From: an uncultured Chloroflexales bacterium
GTDB lineage: Bacteria; Chloroflexota; Chloroflexia; Chloroflexales; Chloroflexaceae
NCBI GenBank assembly: GCA_937902315.1
Contig: CALGUG010000009.1
Span: forward strand, 62,001-126,000
Direction of reading: 5' to 3'
DNA: 64,000 nucleotides
The notes under the pieces were generated by a model that was not told where the DNA came from, ran no database searches, and saw nothing but the letters and a program-made list of their open reading frames with translations. The position numbers and the translations under genes are program-made. Position 1 is the stretch's first letter, and each line of letters starts with the position of its first letter. This document shows, piece by piece, positions 24,137 through 32,826 of the stretch.

Positions 24137-25642
24137 TTATATGCCTTTCGCGAGATGATAATACAGATCGTTCCAGCGCAGCTCTTTCTTGAACTCGGAA
24201 ACAGTGGTCTGCTTATCGATCAAGAGATACTCCATACCAGCGATGGTAGCGAAGTCTTCTAGGTGCTCGGCGGTCAGGTCGAGGCTGAAGCCAGTGTGGT
24301 GTGCGCCACCTGCGTAGATCCAAGCGGCAGCAGCCACCTTGAGGTTCGGCTCGGGCGTCCAGAGCGCGCGTGCGACCGGCAGCTTGGGCAGATCAGCCTC
24401 TGGCTCGACGACATCGATGTTGTTGACGACCATGCGCAGGCGGTTGCCCATCTCGACGATCGAGGCGTTGACAGCCGGGCCGGTCTTGGAGTTAAAGACC
24501 AAGCGCACCGGATCGGCCTTGCCGCCGATACCGAGCGGGTGGATCTCCAGCTTGGGCTTGGCGTTGGCGATCGAAGGGCAGATCTCAAGCATGTGCGCGC
24601 CCAGCACCTTGTTGCCGTTCGGGTGGAAGTGGTAGGTGTAGTCTTCCATAAAGGAAGTGCCCTTGGGCAGGCCGGAAGCCATCACCTTCATAGCGCGAAC
24701 CAGCGCGGCGGTTTTCCAGTCGCCTTCGCCAGCGAAGCCGTAGCCATCGGCCATCAGGCGCTGAGGTGCCAGACCGGGCAGCTGTACCAAACCATGCAGA
24801 TCCTCAAAGGTGGTGGTGAAGCCTTTGAAGTTGCCCGCTTCCAAGAAGGCGCGGATACCCAGCTCGATGCGCGCGCCTTCGATCAGCGATTGGCGTTGAG
24901 CGCCGCCCTCGCGCAGGGCAGGCACCAGATCGTACTCATCTTCGTACTGCTGCACCAGCTTGGCCACATCGGCGTCGCTTGCTTCGTTCACCAGCTTGAC
25001 CAAATCGCCTACGCCATAGCCGTAGACGCTGTAGCCCAAGCGCATCTGTGCGTTAACCTTGTCGCCTTCGGTCACGGCCACATCGCGCATGTTGTCGCCG
25101 AAGCGCACGAAGCGGGCACCCTGAGCGTCAGCCCAAGCGCTGGCGGCTCGTGTCCAAGCTCCGATGCTGGCCTGGACTTCCTCTTCCTGCCAGTGGCCCA
25201 CCACAACCTTGCGCTCGATGCGCATGCGGCTGCCGATGAAACCGAACTCGCGGTCGCCGTGAGCGGCCTGGTTCAGGTTCATAAAGTCCATGTCGATCTC
25301 GCCCCAGGGCAGTTCGCTGTTGTATTGAGTGTGGAGGTGCAGCAAAGGCTTCTGCAAGGTGCGCAGGCCTGCGATCCACATCTTGGCGGGCGAGAAGGTG
25401 TGCATCCAAGCGATCACGCCGATACAGTTCTTTTCGGCGTTAGCGTCGAGAGCAACGTTGTAAATTTCGTCGGGGGTTTTAACGACCGGCTTAAACACCA
25501 CACGGACAGGGATCTGGGCCGATTCGTTGAGAGCGGCGGCGATAACCTTCGAGTGCTCAGCGACTTGTTCGAGGGTTTCGGGGCCATAGAGATGCTGGCT
25601 TCCGGTCAGAAACCAAACTTCGTACTGCTTGAGATCGATCAT
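24137..25642 (-). CDS. araA: L-arabinose isomerase
   Basis: This enzyme converts L-arabinose to L-ribulose in the cytoplasm with Mn2+. It has 501 residues, equal to the E. coli enzyme. Catalytic/metal residues are present in the expected contexts: Glu in GYGFAGEGDWKTAA, Glu in TSFMEDYTYHFHPNGNKVLGAHMLE with its His residues, and the late His pair in AHHTGFS. The N-terminus LKQYEVWFLTGSQHLYG is typical of the family. The ATG at 25642 follows AAGAGG. It is the third gene of araB-araD-araA-araM, 29 nt after araD and 6 nt before araM. Confidence 0.97.
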   Translation of the reverse strand: MIDLKQYEVWFLTGSQHLYGPETLEQVAEHSKVIAAALNESAQIPVRVVFKPVVKTPDEIYNVALDANAEKNCIGVIAWMHTFSPAKMWIAGLRTLQKPLLHLHTQYNSELPWGEIDMDFMNLNQAAHGDREFGFIGSRMRIERKVVVGHWQEEEVQASIGAWTRAASAWADAQGARFVRFGDNMRDVAVTEGDKVNAQMRLGYSVYGYGVGDLVKLVNEASDADVAKLVQQYEDEYDLVPALREGGAQRQSLIEGARIELGIRAFLEAGNFKGFTTTFEDLHGLVQLPGLAPQRLMADGYGFAGEGDWKTAALVRAMKVMASGLPKGTSFMEDYTYHFHPNGNKVLGAHMLEICPSIANAKPKLEIHPLGIGGKADPVRLVFNSKTGPAVNASIVEMGNRLRMVVNNIDVVEPEADLPKLPVARALWTPEPNLKVAAAAWIYAGGAHHTGFSLDLTAEHLEDFATIAGMEYLLIDKQTTVSEFKKELRWNDLYYHLAKGI

Positions 25643-25671
25643 GAGAACCTCTTTGTTAACAAAAACGGACG

Positions 25672-26313
25672 CTATTGGCCGTACACGTGAGTATAGCGAT
25701 AATGCAGTTTTGCCACATCTTCGGGCGAGATCTCTTCGGGCTGGCCCAGTTGCAGCGCGTAGAACGTAGTGCGGGCGACATCCTCGGCCATAACGGCAGC
25801 TTTCACAGCAGCCTTGGCATCTTTACCGACCGTAAAGACACCGTGATTCTTGAGCAGCACAGCGGGCGAATTGCCGATATGCTCGATCACCTGCTTGCCG
25901 ATATCTTCGCCACCGATCAGCGCGAAACCAGCGCAGGGGATCGGACCGCCGAATTCGTCGGCCATAGCGGTCAGATAGACCGGAATGGGGCGACCGACTG
26001 CGGCGAAAGCTGTTGCAAAGGGCGAGTGGGTGTGCACAATGCCGTTGATATCGGGGCGATGGCGATAGATGTAGAGATGGCTGGCGGTATCGGAGGAGGG
26101 TTTGAGGTCGCCCTCAACGATATTGCCATCCAGATCAACCACAACGTGGTGCTCGGGGCGCAGATCCTCAAACGCAACGCCGCTCGGTTTAATCACTACC
26201 AAACCGCTCTCGGGGTCGCGCTGGCTCACATTGCCACTGGTCCAAGTAACAAGGTTATTTTTGGGAAGCTCCATATGGAGCTTGCAAACGAGTTCTTTGA
26301 TTGCTTCTAACAC
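25672..26313 (-). CDS. araD: L-ribulose-5-phosphate 4-epimerase
   Basis: The start is a GTG at 26313 with AGGAG seven bases upstream; the longer ATG frame to 26358 has no ribosome site. The 213-residue product is a class II aldolase-fold epimerase that turns L-ribulose-5-phosphate into D-xylulose-5-phosphate, feeding the pentose phosphate pathway. The motifs TWTSGNVSQRD, IKPSGV, the zinc His pair in HTHSPFATAF and the later LLKNHGVFTVG are intact. It lies 95 nt after araB, from which a hairpin separates it, and 29 nt before araA. Confidence 0.95.
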   Translation of the reverse strand: MLEAIKELVCKLHMELPKNNLVTWTSGNVSQRDPESGLVVIKPSGVAFEDLRPEHHVVVDLDGNIVEGDLKPSSDTASHLYIYRHRPDINGIVHTHSPFATAFAAVGRPIPVYLTAMADEFGGPIPCAGFALIGGEDIGKQVIEHIGNSPAVLLKNHGVFTVGKDAKAAVKAAVMAEDVARTTFYALQLGQPEEISPEDVAKLHYRYTHVYGQ

Positions 26314-26365
26314 AAAAACACTCCTAAATGTCGCCACTCGAGCGAAGATACCACACATCAGTTGC

Positions 26366-26396
26366 TAGGGCTGAAGCATCATTGTCTTCAGCCCTA
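26366..26396 (-). terminator. Hairpin between araB and araD
   Basis: TAGGGCTGAAG (26366-26376) pairs perfectly with CTTCAGCCCTA (26386-26396) around a 9-nt loop. There is no T-run, so it more likely tunes araB against araDA expression, or protects mRNA ends, than stops transcription. Confidence 0.5.
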
Positions 26397-26408
26397 CAAA
26401 CGTGTGAA

Positions 26409-28088
26409 CTAGCTAGCCAGCACTTCTTCGCGCAGCTTCTTGAGCCGTTTCATGGCATCGTTAGCGCCGCGACCAAAGTAGTCGTGCAGGGTCTTGTATT
26501 CTTCGTAGAGGCGATCGTAGATAGCTTTGTTTTCGGGGATCGGCTCGTAGCTCTCTTCGTGGAGGTGCGCCATGTGTTCGGCGGCCTCGACGATGCTGTC
26601 ATAGCCGCCCGCAGCTTTGCCTGCGGCGACCGCGCCGTGCATCGCCGAACCGAGGGCCGCGCCCAAGGCCGTGCGCGCACGCGTGATGCGCTTGCCGGTC
26701 ACATCGGAATAGATCTGCATCAGCAGCTTATTGCGCTCGGGCAGACCGCCGGTGCCGACGATCTCGTTGATCGGAATGCCGTTGCTCTCGAAGGCCTCGA
26801 TGATCGTGCGGGTGCCGAAGGCCGTCGATTCGATCAAGGCGCGATAGATCTCTTCCGGCTTGGTGGCCAAAGTCAGACCAACGATCACGCCCGAGAGATC
26901 GGCGTCGACCAAGACGCTGCGGTTGCCGTTCCACCAGTCGAGCGCTACCAGACCGCTCTGGCCGACCTTTAACTGCTTGGCCAACTCTTCAAGATACTGG
27001 TGAATGTTCTGGCCCTTGGCAGCGGCAGCCTCTTGGTAAGCGGCGGGCACACACTGATCGACGTACCAAGCGAAGCTATCGCCGACACAGGACTGACCGG
27101 CCTCAAAGCCCGCAAAGCCCGGGATGATGCCGTCTTGTAGCCATCCACAGATGCCGGGTACTTCGCGCGCTTCGCTGCCCAACACCATATGGCAGTTCGA
27201 GGTGCCGAGGTTGATCACCATACGGCCCGGCTGAACAACGGTTGCAGCCGGAACGGCCACGTGGGCATCGACGTTAGCGACCGCCACTGCTGTGCCTTCG
27301 CGCAGGCCCGTCCAAGCCGCAGCCTGGGCCGAAAGACCGCCCGCTTTAGCGCCCAGTGGCAGCAGCGTGCGCGACATCTTCTCGTCGATAATGTTCTCTA
27401 AACGTGGATCGAGCGCTTTAAAGAATTCGTTGGGCGGGAAACCTTCGCTCTTCGACCAGATCGCCTTGTAGCCGGCGGTACACTCGTTGCGGGTCTCGAC
27501 ACCCGTCAGCTGCCATACCACCCAGTCGGCGGCTTCGATCAGACGATCGGCGGCGGCATACACTTCTGGCGCCTCGTCGAGGATCTGCCACGCCTTGGGG
27601 AAGAACCATTCCGAGCTGATTTTACCACCATAGCGCTCTAAGAAGGTATAATCCAGCTCGCGAGCGATCTCGTTCAGCTTGTTGGCTTCGTCTTGAGCAG
27701 CGTGGTGTTTCCAGAGTTTGATCCAAGCGTGGGGGTTGTTGCGCCATTCGGGCAGGAAGCAAAGTGGGGTGCCATCGGCCTTGGTCGGTAGCATAGTACA
27801 GGCTGTGAAGTCGATACCGATACCGATCACATCTGCTGGATCGACGCCGCTCTTGGCGAGCACACCGGGAATAGTTTGCTTAAAAACTTCGATATAGTCG
27901 TTGGGGTCTTGCAGCGCCCAGTCTGGCTCTAAACGAATATCCGTTCCGGGTAGATACTCATCGATCACGCCGTTGCTATAGGGATGAACCGCAGTGGCGA
28001 TCTCTTCGCCATTGCTGACATCCACAAGCAGTGCGCGTCCGGATTCTGTGCCGAAGTCTACACCGATTGCGTATTTTTGCTTGCTCAC
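26409..28088 (-). CDS. araB: Ribulokinase
   Basis: The start is a GTG at 28088 with a strong AGGAGG four bases upstream; the ATG frame to 28187 is rejected for lack of homology and ribosome site. The 559-residue FGGY-family kinase phosphorylates L-ribulose with ATP. Phosphate loop 1 is AIGVDFGTESGRALLVD (residues 6-22). The AraB-type insert GTAVAVANVDAHVAVPAA follows in mid-chain. The C-terminal FGGY region contains ALIESTAFGTRTIIEAF and GTGGLPERNKLLMQIYSDVTGK. Length matches AraB (about 560). It is the first gene of the operon. No arabinose transporter or AraR/AraC regulator is adjacent. Confidence 0.95.
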   Translation of the reverse strand: MSKQKYAIGVDFGTESGRALLVDVSNGEEIATAVHPYSNGVIDEYLPGTDIRLEPDWALQDPNDYIEVFKQTIPGVLAKSGVDPADVIGIGIDFTACTMLPTKADGTPLCFLPEWRNNPHAWIKLWKHHAAQDEANKLNEIARELDYTFLERYGGKISSEWFFPKAWQILDEAPEVYAAADRLIEAADWVVWQLTGVETRNECTAGYKAIWSKSEGFPPNEFFKALDPRLENIIDEKMSRTLLPLGAKAGGLSAQAAAWTGLREGTAVAVANVDAHVAVPAATVVQPGRMVINLGTSNCHMVLGSEAREVPGICGWLQDGIIPGFAGFEAGQSCVGDSFAWYVDQCVPAAYQEAAAAKGQNIHQYLEELAKQLKVGQSGLVALDWWNGNRSVLVDADLSGVIVGLTLATKPEEIYRALIESTAFGTRTIIEAFESNGIPINEIVGTGGLPERNKLLMQIYSDVTGKRITRARTALGAALGSAMHGAVAAGKAAGGYDSIVEAAEHMAHLHEESYEPIPENKAIYDRLYEEYKTLHDYFGRGANDAMKRLKKLREEVLAS

Positions 28089-28457
28089 GAAACCTCCTCT
28101 TGAACAATCATCGTTCAATATGCAAAGACACTGTGGAGCAATCACGGTGCTACCACTTCTGGGAATTGGCCTTATCCAAGCTCCCAACGAGCGTGCTTTG
28201 CTCGCTTGAAAGAACCGGATCTGATCCGTATGCTACGACCTTGTCAGATAGTTCGTGCTCTAGGCTTGAAAAGACTGAGGCCTTAATGCCCTCATAGCTC
28301 GCATGTTGATCGAGGCGGCACAGTCATACAAGCGATAGCCGCTTATCAGAAGATCAATAGTCGCGCTGATCGTCCGATCGATTGAGATTATTGGCTGATA
28401 CGGTTACTAGTATACTACAAAAAACTTACTAGACGTAAAGTAAACATTCTAGAGATA

Positions 28458-28505
28458 TTTTCTAGTACAAGCTATTATACACGAGATCCCATGCTGCTTT
28501 GCATA
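28458..28505 (-). promoter_or_regulatory. Candidate promoter region of the ara operon
   Basis: A perfect TATAAT on the minus strand (28474-28479) lies about 390 nt before the araB GTG; its -35 box is poor. Downstream (28405-28470) the A+T-rich stretch has TTACTAG twice and an imperfect CTAGA...TCTAG inverted repeat. These are possible operator pieces but match no regulator I can name. Confidence 0.3.
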
Positions 28506-28575
28506 AACTCTCTAGCTGTTTCTAATGCCAGACGTTTTAATTGAAAAGATTTAATAGATGTTGAGTAACTCAAAC

Positions 28576-28660
28576 CTTGGCGGAATGTTTTCAACCTTCC
28601 ATATTATTCCTTGGCGCGTCCGCCTACGGCTATCAAATCTTCTACCTCTCATTCAGTCCA
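28576..28660 (+). repeat. Interspersed GCGTCC element, copy 6
   Basis: The core is at 28616-28633 (ending CTAT). The left arm starts with CTTGGCGGA, and the right flank CTCTCATTCAG resembles copy 5. Confidence 0.7.
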
Positions 28661-28741
28661 TCGATCAGCTCGCCCTCCCCATATCCCGCCTGCCAACGAC
28701 AATGCTATTGCCTGCCGAAGACCAAAACAGTAGACATAATT

Positions 28742-28765
28742 CACAAACCGCTTTGATGGTTTGTG
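28742..28765. other. Isolated 8-bp hairpin
   Basis: CACAAACC (28742-28749) pairs with GGTTTGTG (28758-28765) around an 8-nt loop, between two repeat copies. No gene ends nearby. Confidence 0.35.
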
Positions 28766-28807
28766 TGCTCGCCCATGGGGGAGCAAAGATGAAAATAGTC
28801 ATACGAA

Positions 28808-28946
28808 AGCCATTTGCATCGTTTTATTTTGGGTAACCTTTCCACACACAGCGATACGACCTCTTTGAGGCGGGCGGGATGTTGGTAGCCGTAGGCGGAC
28901 GCGGTTGGGACTTTTTTGGGGGAAGGACGACACCGCCAGAGTGCTG
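28808..28946 (-). repeat. Interspersed GCGTCC element, copy 7 (inverted)
   Basis: The core is at 28885-28902 on the minus strand. The left arm (CACTCTGGCGGTGTCGTCCTT) and right arm (ACCAACATCCCGCCCGCC) are among the best preserved. The extended right flank with CACACAGCGATACG matches copy 2. Confidence 0.75.
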
Positions 28947-29013
28947 ACTCAGTAAGCAGATGTAATATCAAGTATCACGCTATCGAAGCTCAAAACAGAG
29001 CAGACATGACCAA

Positions 29014-29040
29014 GGCAGGATGAGCGCTGCCCATCCTGCC
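29014..29040 (-). terminator. Hairpin after the DUF11 protein gene
   Basis: GGCAGGATG (29014-29022) and CATCCTGCC (29032-29040) form a 9-bp stem 28 nt after the stop. There is no T-run. Confidence 0.5.
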
Positions 29041-29067
29041 TCTGTTGATCTAGCGTTGCTTTATCGT

Positions 29068-32000
29068 TTAGATTTTCATAACGATCGGTAGCAAGATACG
29101 TTTGATGTTAGTGACGATCAGCTCGAGTTTGTTGTAGGTCTGATCCAACTCTTCGATGTCGCCCGTTGCCTTGACTTCAAGAACCGCTTTTGTATCGTAG
29201 CTCGGCGCACGGAGCTTAAAGTAGAGTTGGATTTGGGCCGGAAGTTTGCCATCGCTGGCCGGAACTTGCGGAATAATCCAGGTGAGAGTACGAGAGCTTG
29301 AATCGTAGATAGGTTCAAAGTCGCTCTCATAATTACTTTGGATCATCAGCCCTTGGGCTTCCTCTCCCTCTTCACCGTCGCCTTCGTTGTCGCCATCGCC
29401 TTCGTCTTCACCGTCACCTTCGTCGCCACCATCGCCTTCGTCTTCACCGTCATCACCCTCGTCACCATTGGGTACATAGGTGAAGCCATCGGGTACGACG
29501 GTTGTTACAGTGAGTGACCCTAGCGGATCCGTCTTCGGGTTAACGATGGTTACGCGGAAGGCCTCTACCGAATCCTTCTCAATCAGCGTTGGGCCTGTGA
29601 GACTCAAAGCTGGTGCAGGCGGTGTAATGACAACCTCGGCCGCTTCGTTCAAAGGTGGAATGATACCGACAGGACTTGTTGCTTCAAGATCTGACAGGAA
29701 GCGCCCATAGGCAAGCGGCGCTTGTGCCGTATATGAAAGCGATAAGATGCCAGACGTGTTGCCTGATTTTCTCGGCAAGGTTTGGTTATACCAAACCAGC
29801 TTGTTACCTAGAACGGTTGGCTGAGGACCAGCGACCATGCTTCTAAATGTGAAGCCGAGCGGCAGGCTGGTGGTGATAACCATCGAATCGTAGGCTTTAT
29901 CGTTAACGTTGACGAACGTTAACTCAAACGAAACAACACCGTTTGGCTCGATCTCGGTTACCGATGGAATAATATCGCTTGTGACACGGTTCTCGACATA
30001 GACTTCCGCCGTAGACAGACAGTTACCTTCAGTGGTGTTTCTATTACAATCGTAAGCCGGGCTTGGAGATCCTCCAAAGACTTCAACTTCGTTGGTGTAG
30101 GTACCGATCAAGCCTGGCATGCGTGCAGTGAAGCGAATTTGGAGCGGCGAATCTTTCTCTATTTTCAGATTCTGCCACAGCAACTGTTGGCGGCCATTGT
30201 CGAGCATACTGACTGTAGGTGCAGGAGCCTTTTGGTCCGGTGGATAAGAGACATAGGTGACGAGGTTGGGGAGAACATCCTTGACCGTCACTCCTTGAAC
30301 AGGGTTGTCGGTGCTTCTGTTTTGGACATTGATGGTATAGGTGACTAATTCACCCAACGCCGTCCTTTGTCGATCGACGCTCTTAGAGACTCGAAGGACA
30401 ATGTCGCTCACTCGCAAACAGATTTTAGGCGTATAGTTTTCGTAAACTTCACCTATATGGGCGACATAAGCGGTATTGCAGTAGTCTGTTGCAAAGATGC
30501 GCCCGTTATCCTCTCTCGGCAGTGCCACCCTGAACTTATAGGTAACGGTTTCTCCACCATTGATCTGGAAGGCTGGCCATTCGAGACGTCCATTTGCCTC
30601 AAAACCTCCAGTGATCGGTTCAGGGCCTTCTACCATCCTCAAAAATGTGTAACGTCGCGCCACATTTGAGGGCGAGTTAATTTGATCGCGTGGTTGGATC
30701 GTAAGAGGCTGGTTGAGGTTGTTATGCATAGTAAGCCAGAACTCAACCTCGTTATCTTGATCCAACGGGTTAATAGACTGTCGCGACGCCTGTTTCGTGA
30801 AGCTTAGTGGCGAGAGGATACAGACCGATGCAGCCTTTGTATCTATAGCATTGCTTCGAGAACTATTAGCAAGCACCGTATTGCTTGAACAGCGTGTTGG
30901 AACACCGTCCACTCTCATGACCACTTTTAAGGTTATTTTGCCCGGAGAAGTTTTACTTCCTCCTGGTACATAGAGGTTGTCCCAACGGATAGACGTTGAT
31001 GAAGTAGTATTTGGATTGGGCCCTTCTTCCATGCGTATATACTGGAAGGGGATACCCGAGATATTGGGCAATAAGTCGGTGATCGTTACATCTGTTAAAG
31101 GTTCAAGCCCTTTATTGAAGACGTCGATCGTGTATACCACTTCTTCAAACCGGAAAGCTGAATCCTTATTGACACTCTTTTTAGTTTCTAAAAGTGGCTC
31201 TACTTTAATGTTTCGAGCTGCAGGCCTGATACACGTGCTTGGAACATCATTCGACGGCAGCGTTACTTGAACGTCCAGAGCATGGTTCCCGATCGTTGGA
31301 CCTTTAGCCCGCACTTGAACGCTGAAGTCAACCATTCCGGGCGCATCAAAGCTTGTTTTTACAGGGAAACTAACATCTGTCCAGGTTACCGTTGGTGGAC
31401 TGCCCTCTGTAAACACGGCCGGAGGTTCGCTAGAGATGTATTCGAAGCTCGATGGCAGAATAACTTTGACTGTTACGCCGGTTAGGTTGGTATTCCAGTA
31501 GTTTGCGATTCGGAAGCTAAAGTTGCTGCTCTCGGTGATCATAATATTGCTAGGAGTAGCTTTGAGATTATTGATCACCAGGGGTGCAAACAGAGTTGTA
31601 CTTGCACCACTTTGAGCTTTTATGGTAAAGCGCGTCTGGGTAGAGGCGTTGTTGTAAGGTATTTCGTTGCTTGTAACAAAGACGTTTGAATTGTTAATAT
31701 TGCTACAAGTTGCCAGATCGAGCTTAATGGTCGCCTTGAAACGAAGCTCGCGCGATTCGCCAACTTTCAGAGAGGGAATCGTCCAAGTAATTCGGGTGGC
31801 ATTGTTTACTACCGAGACAACGCCGCCATCTTGGACATCCGAAGGGTTAACAGTGATGTGACCTGGCAAGTCGTCATAGACAACAACATTGGTTGCATCG
31901 ATCGCGTCACGACGTGGCAAGCCATCAGGGTTATCGTTTGTTGCGATCGTGTTCCCCACCAAGATGGTGTATTCGAGCACATCACCCTGGACAGCGTTGG

Positions 32001-32826
32001 GCAGGTTGACCGTTTTCGTAAGGTTGAAGACTGGGCCAACAACCAATGCGCCCCATTCGTCACTACTAAGCTTCGTAGAGTTTCCAATTGTGCTGTCGCG
32101 ATACAGAGCTGCCGTGTTACCTAACACGGTTGCTACCTGTCGCGTTTTTGGATAGATATCGTTACGTACCTTAACGGTGTAGGTAATCTTGCCATAGGCG
32201 CCAGGTGCTACAGTAGCCAAACGCCACACAAGTTCGCGACCTGTCATGGTATCCTTTTTACCGGTCACCTTATCCATTGATGGGGGCGGGTCGATAGTAC
32301 CGGTATAAGTGTAGCTACAGTTATTGACTACTTCACAGGCCTCGAATTTTTGGTTTGCGCCGATCGTATTTTGGAGCAGCACCTGTTCAAAGGTTAAACC
32401 TGTGGTGTTTGTAAAATAGATGGAGTAAGTGAGCTGCTCATCTGCTCTTACGGTTGGGCTAGAAACGATATCGACGAGAAAACCAGACGTCGTTTGAGCA
32501 ATCTCTGGATCTTCTTGGATGCTCAGGTGCGCGCTAGGGCTGGGAAGCAGAGGATCTTCACTAATTGGGGAACTATCATCGATGAGTGCGTTTTGATCAT
32601 CAGCTTCTTGCGAAGGGTCTTGAGTATCCTCTTCGATAAGTACTTCGTCATCTTCGCCGACTAACCGAACGAGATCGGTATTAGTTGGTTCTGACGACTC
32701 AGAGTTCGTGGGTGGATCTTCCTGGGCGTACGCCAGATTTTGCGGTTGTAGACTGGAGCCAAAGAGCGTGGCTATCAGACTGACAAGAGCGAAAAAGTGT
32801 ACAACAACTCTGATAGGGCGTTGCAT
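29068..32826 (-). CDS. Secreted DUF11-repeat surface protein
   Basis: This 1252-residue protein has a signal peptide (VVVHFFALVSLIATLFG, cleavage after NLAYA near 35). An acidic Ser/Asp/Glu region follows. Then come at least six repeats of the DUF11/conserved-repeat type, each with a 'TVTVKDVLPNLVTYVS'-like strand pair (NAVQGDVLEYTILVGNT, TALGELVTYTINVQNRS). These are Ig-like beta-sandwich modules found in prokaryotic surface proteins. Near 1120-1155 lies an extreme Gly-Asp-Glu stretch encoded by imperfect 18-bp tandem repeats. The chain ends IKRILLPIVMKI, similar in style to the end of the giant protein at 3766. The ATG follows AAGGAG. The role is probably structural or adhesive, and the anchoring mode is unknown. 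Confidence 0.85.
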   Translation of the reverse strand: MQRPIRVVVHFFALVSLIATLFGSSLQPQNLAYAQEDPPTNSESSEPTNTDLVRLVGEDDEVLIEEDTQDPSQEADDQNALIDDSSPISEDPLLPSPSAHLSIQEDPEIAQTTSGFLVDIVSSPTVRADEQLTYSIYFTNTTGLTFEQVLLQNTIGANQKFEACEVVNNCSYTYTGTIDPPPSMDKVTGKKDTMTGRELVWRLATVAPGAYGKITYTVKVRNDIYPKTRQVATVLGNTAALYRDSTIGNSTKLSSDEWGALVVGPVFNLTKTVNLPNAVQGDVLEYTILVGNTIATNDNPDGLPRRDAIDATNVVVYDDLPGHITVNPSDVQDGGVVSVVNNATRITWTIPSLKVGESRELRFKATIKLDLATCSNINNSNVFVTSNEIPYNNASTQTRFTIKAQSGASTTLFAPLVINNLKATPSNIMITESSNFSFRIANYWNTNLTGVTVKVILPSSFEYISSEPPAVFTEGSPPTVTWTDVSFPVKTSFDAPGMVDFSVQVRAKGPTIGNHALDVQVTLPSNDVPSTCIRPAARNIKVEPLLETKKSVNKDSAFRFEEVVYTIDVFNKGLEPLTDVTITDLLPNISGIPFQYIRMEEGPNPNTTSSTSIRWDNLYVPGGSKTSPGKITLKVVMRVDGVPTRCSSNTVLANSSRSNAIDTKAASVCILSPLSFTKQASRQSINPLDQDNEVEFWLTMHNNLNQPLTIQPRDQINSPSNVARRYTFLRMVEGPEPITGGFEANGRLEWPAFQINGGETVTYKFRVALPREDNGRIFATDYCNTAYVAHIGEVYENYTPKICLRVSDIVLRVSKSVDRQRTALGELVTYTINVQNRSTDNPVQGVTVKDVLPNLVTYVSYPPDQKAPAPTVSMLDNGRQQLLWQNLKIEKDSPLQIRFTARMPGLIGTYTNEVEVFGGSPSPAYDCNRNTTEGNCLSTAEVYVENRVTSDIIPSVTEIEPNGVVSFELTFVNVNDKAYDSMVITTSLPLGFTFRSMVAGPQPTVLGNKLVWYNQTLPRKSGNTSGILSLSYTAQAPLAYGRFLSDLEATSPVGIIPPLNEAAEVVITPPAPALSLTGPTLIEKDSVEAFRVTIVNPKTDPLGSLTVTTVVPDGFTYVPNGDEGDDGEDEGDGGDEGDGEDEGDGDNEGDGEEGEEAQGLMIQSNYESDFEPIYDSSSRTLTWIIPQVPASDGKLPAQIQLYFKLRAPSYDTKAVLEVKATGDIEELDQTYNKLELIVTNIKRILLPIVMKI
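29360..29470 (-). repeat. Imperfect 18-bp tandem repeat coding for Gly-Asp-Glu
   Basis: Units resembling GACGGTGAAGACGAAGGC run in tandem within the DUF11 gene, giving GDGEDEGDG-type protein sequence. Such arrays change length by slippage in steps that keep the frame. Confidence 0.7.

Noticed and set aside
24263..25690. Open frame of 475 codons on the plus strand opposite araA and the end of araD
   Set aside because: It mirrors the GC-biased third positions of araA, has no ribosome site, and its composition is not protein-like. It is a shadow of the real gene.
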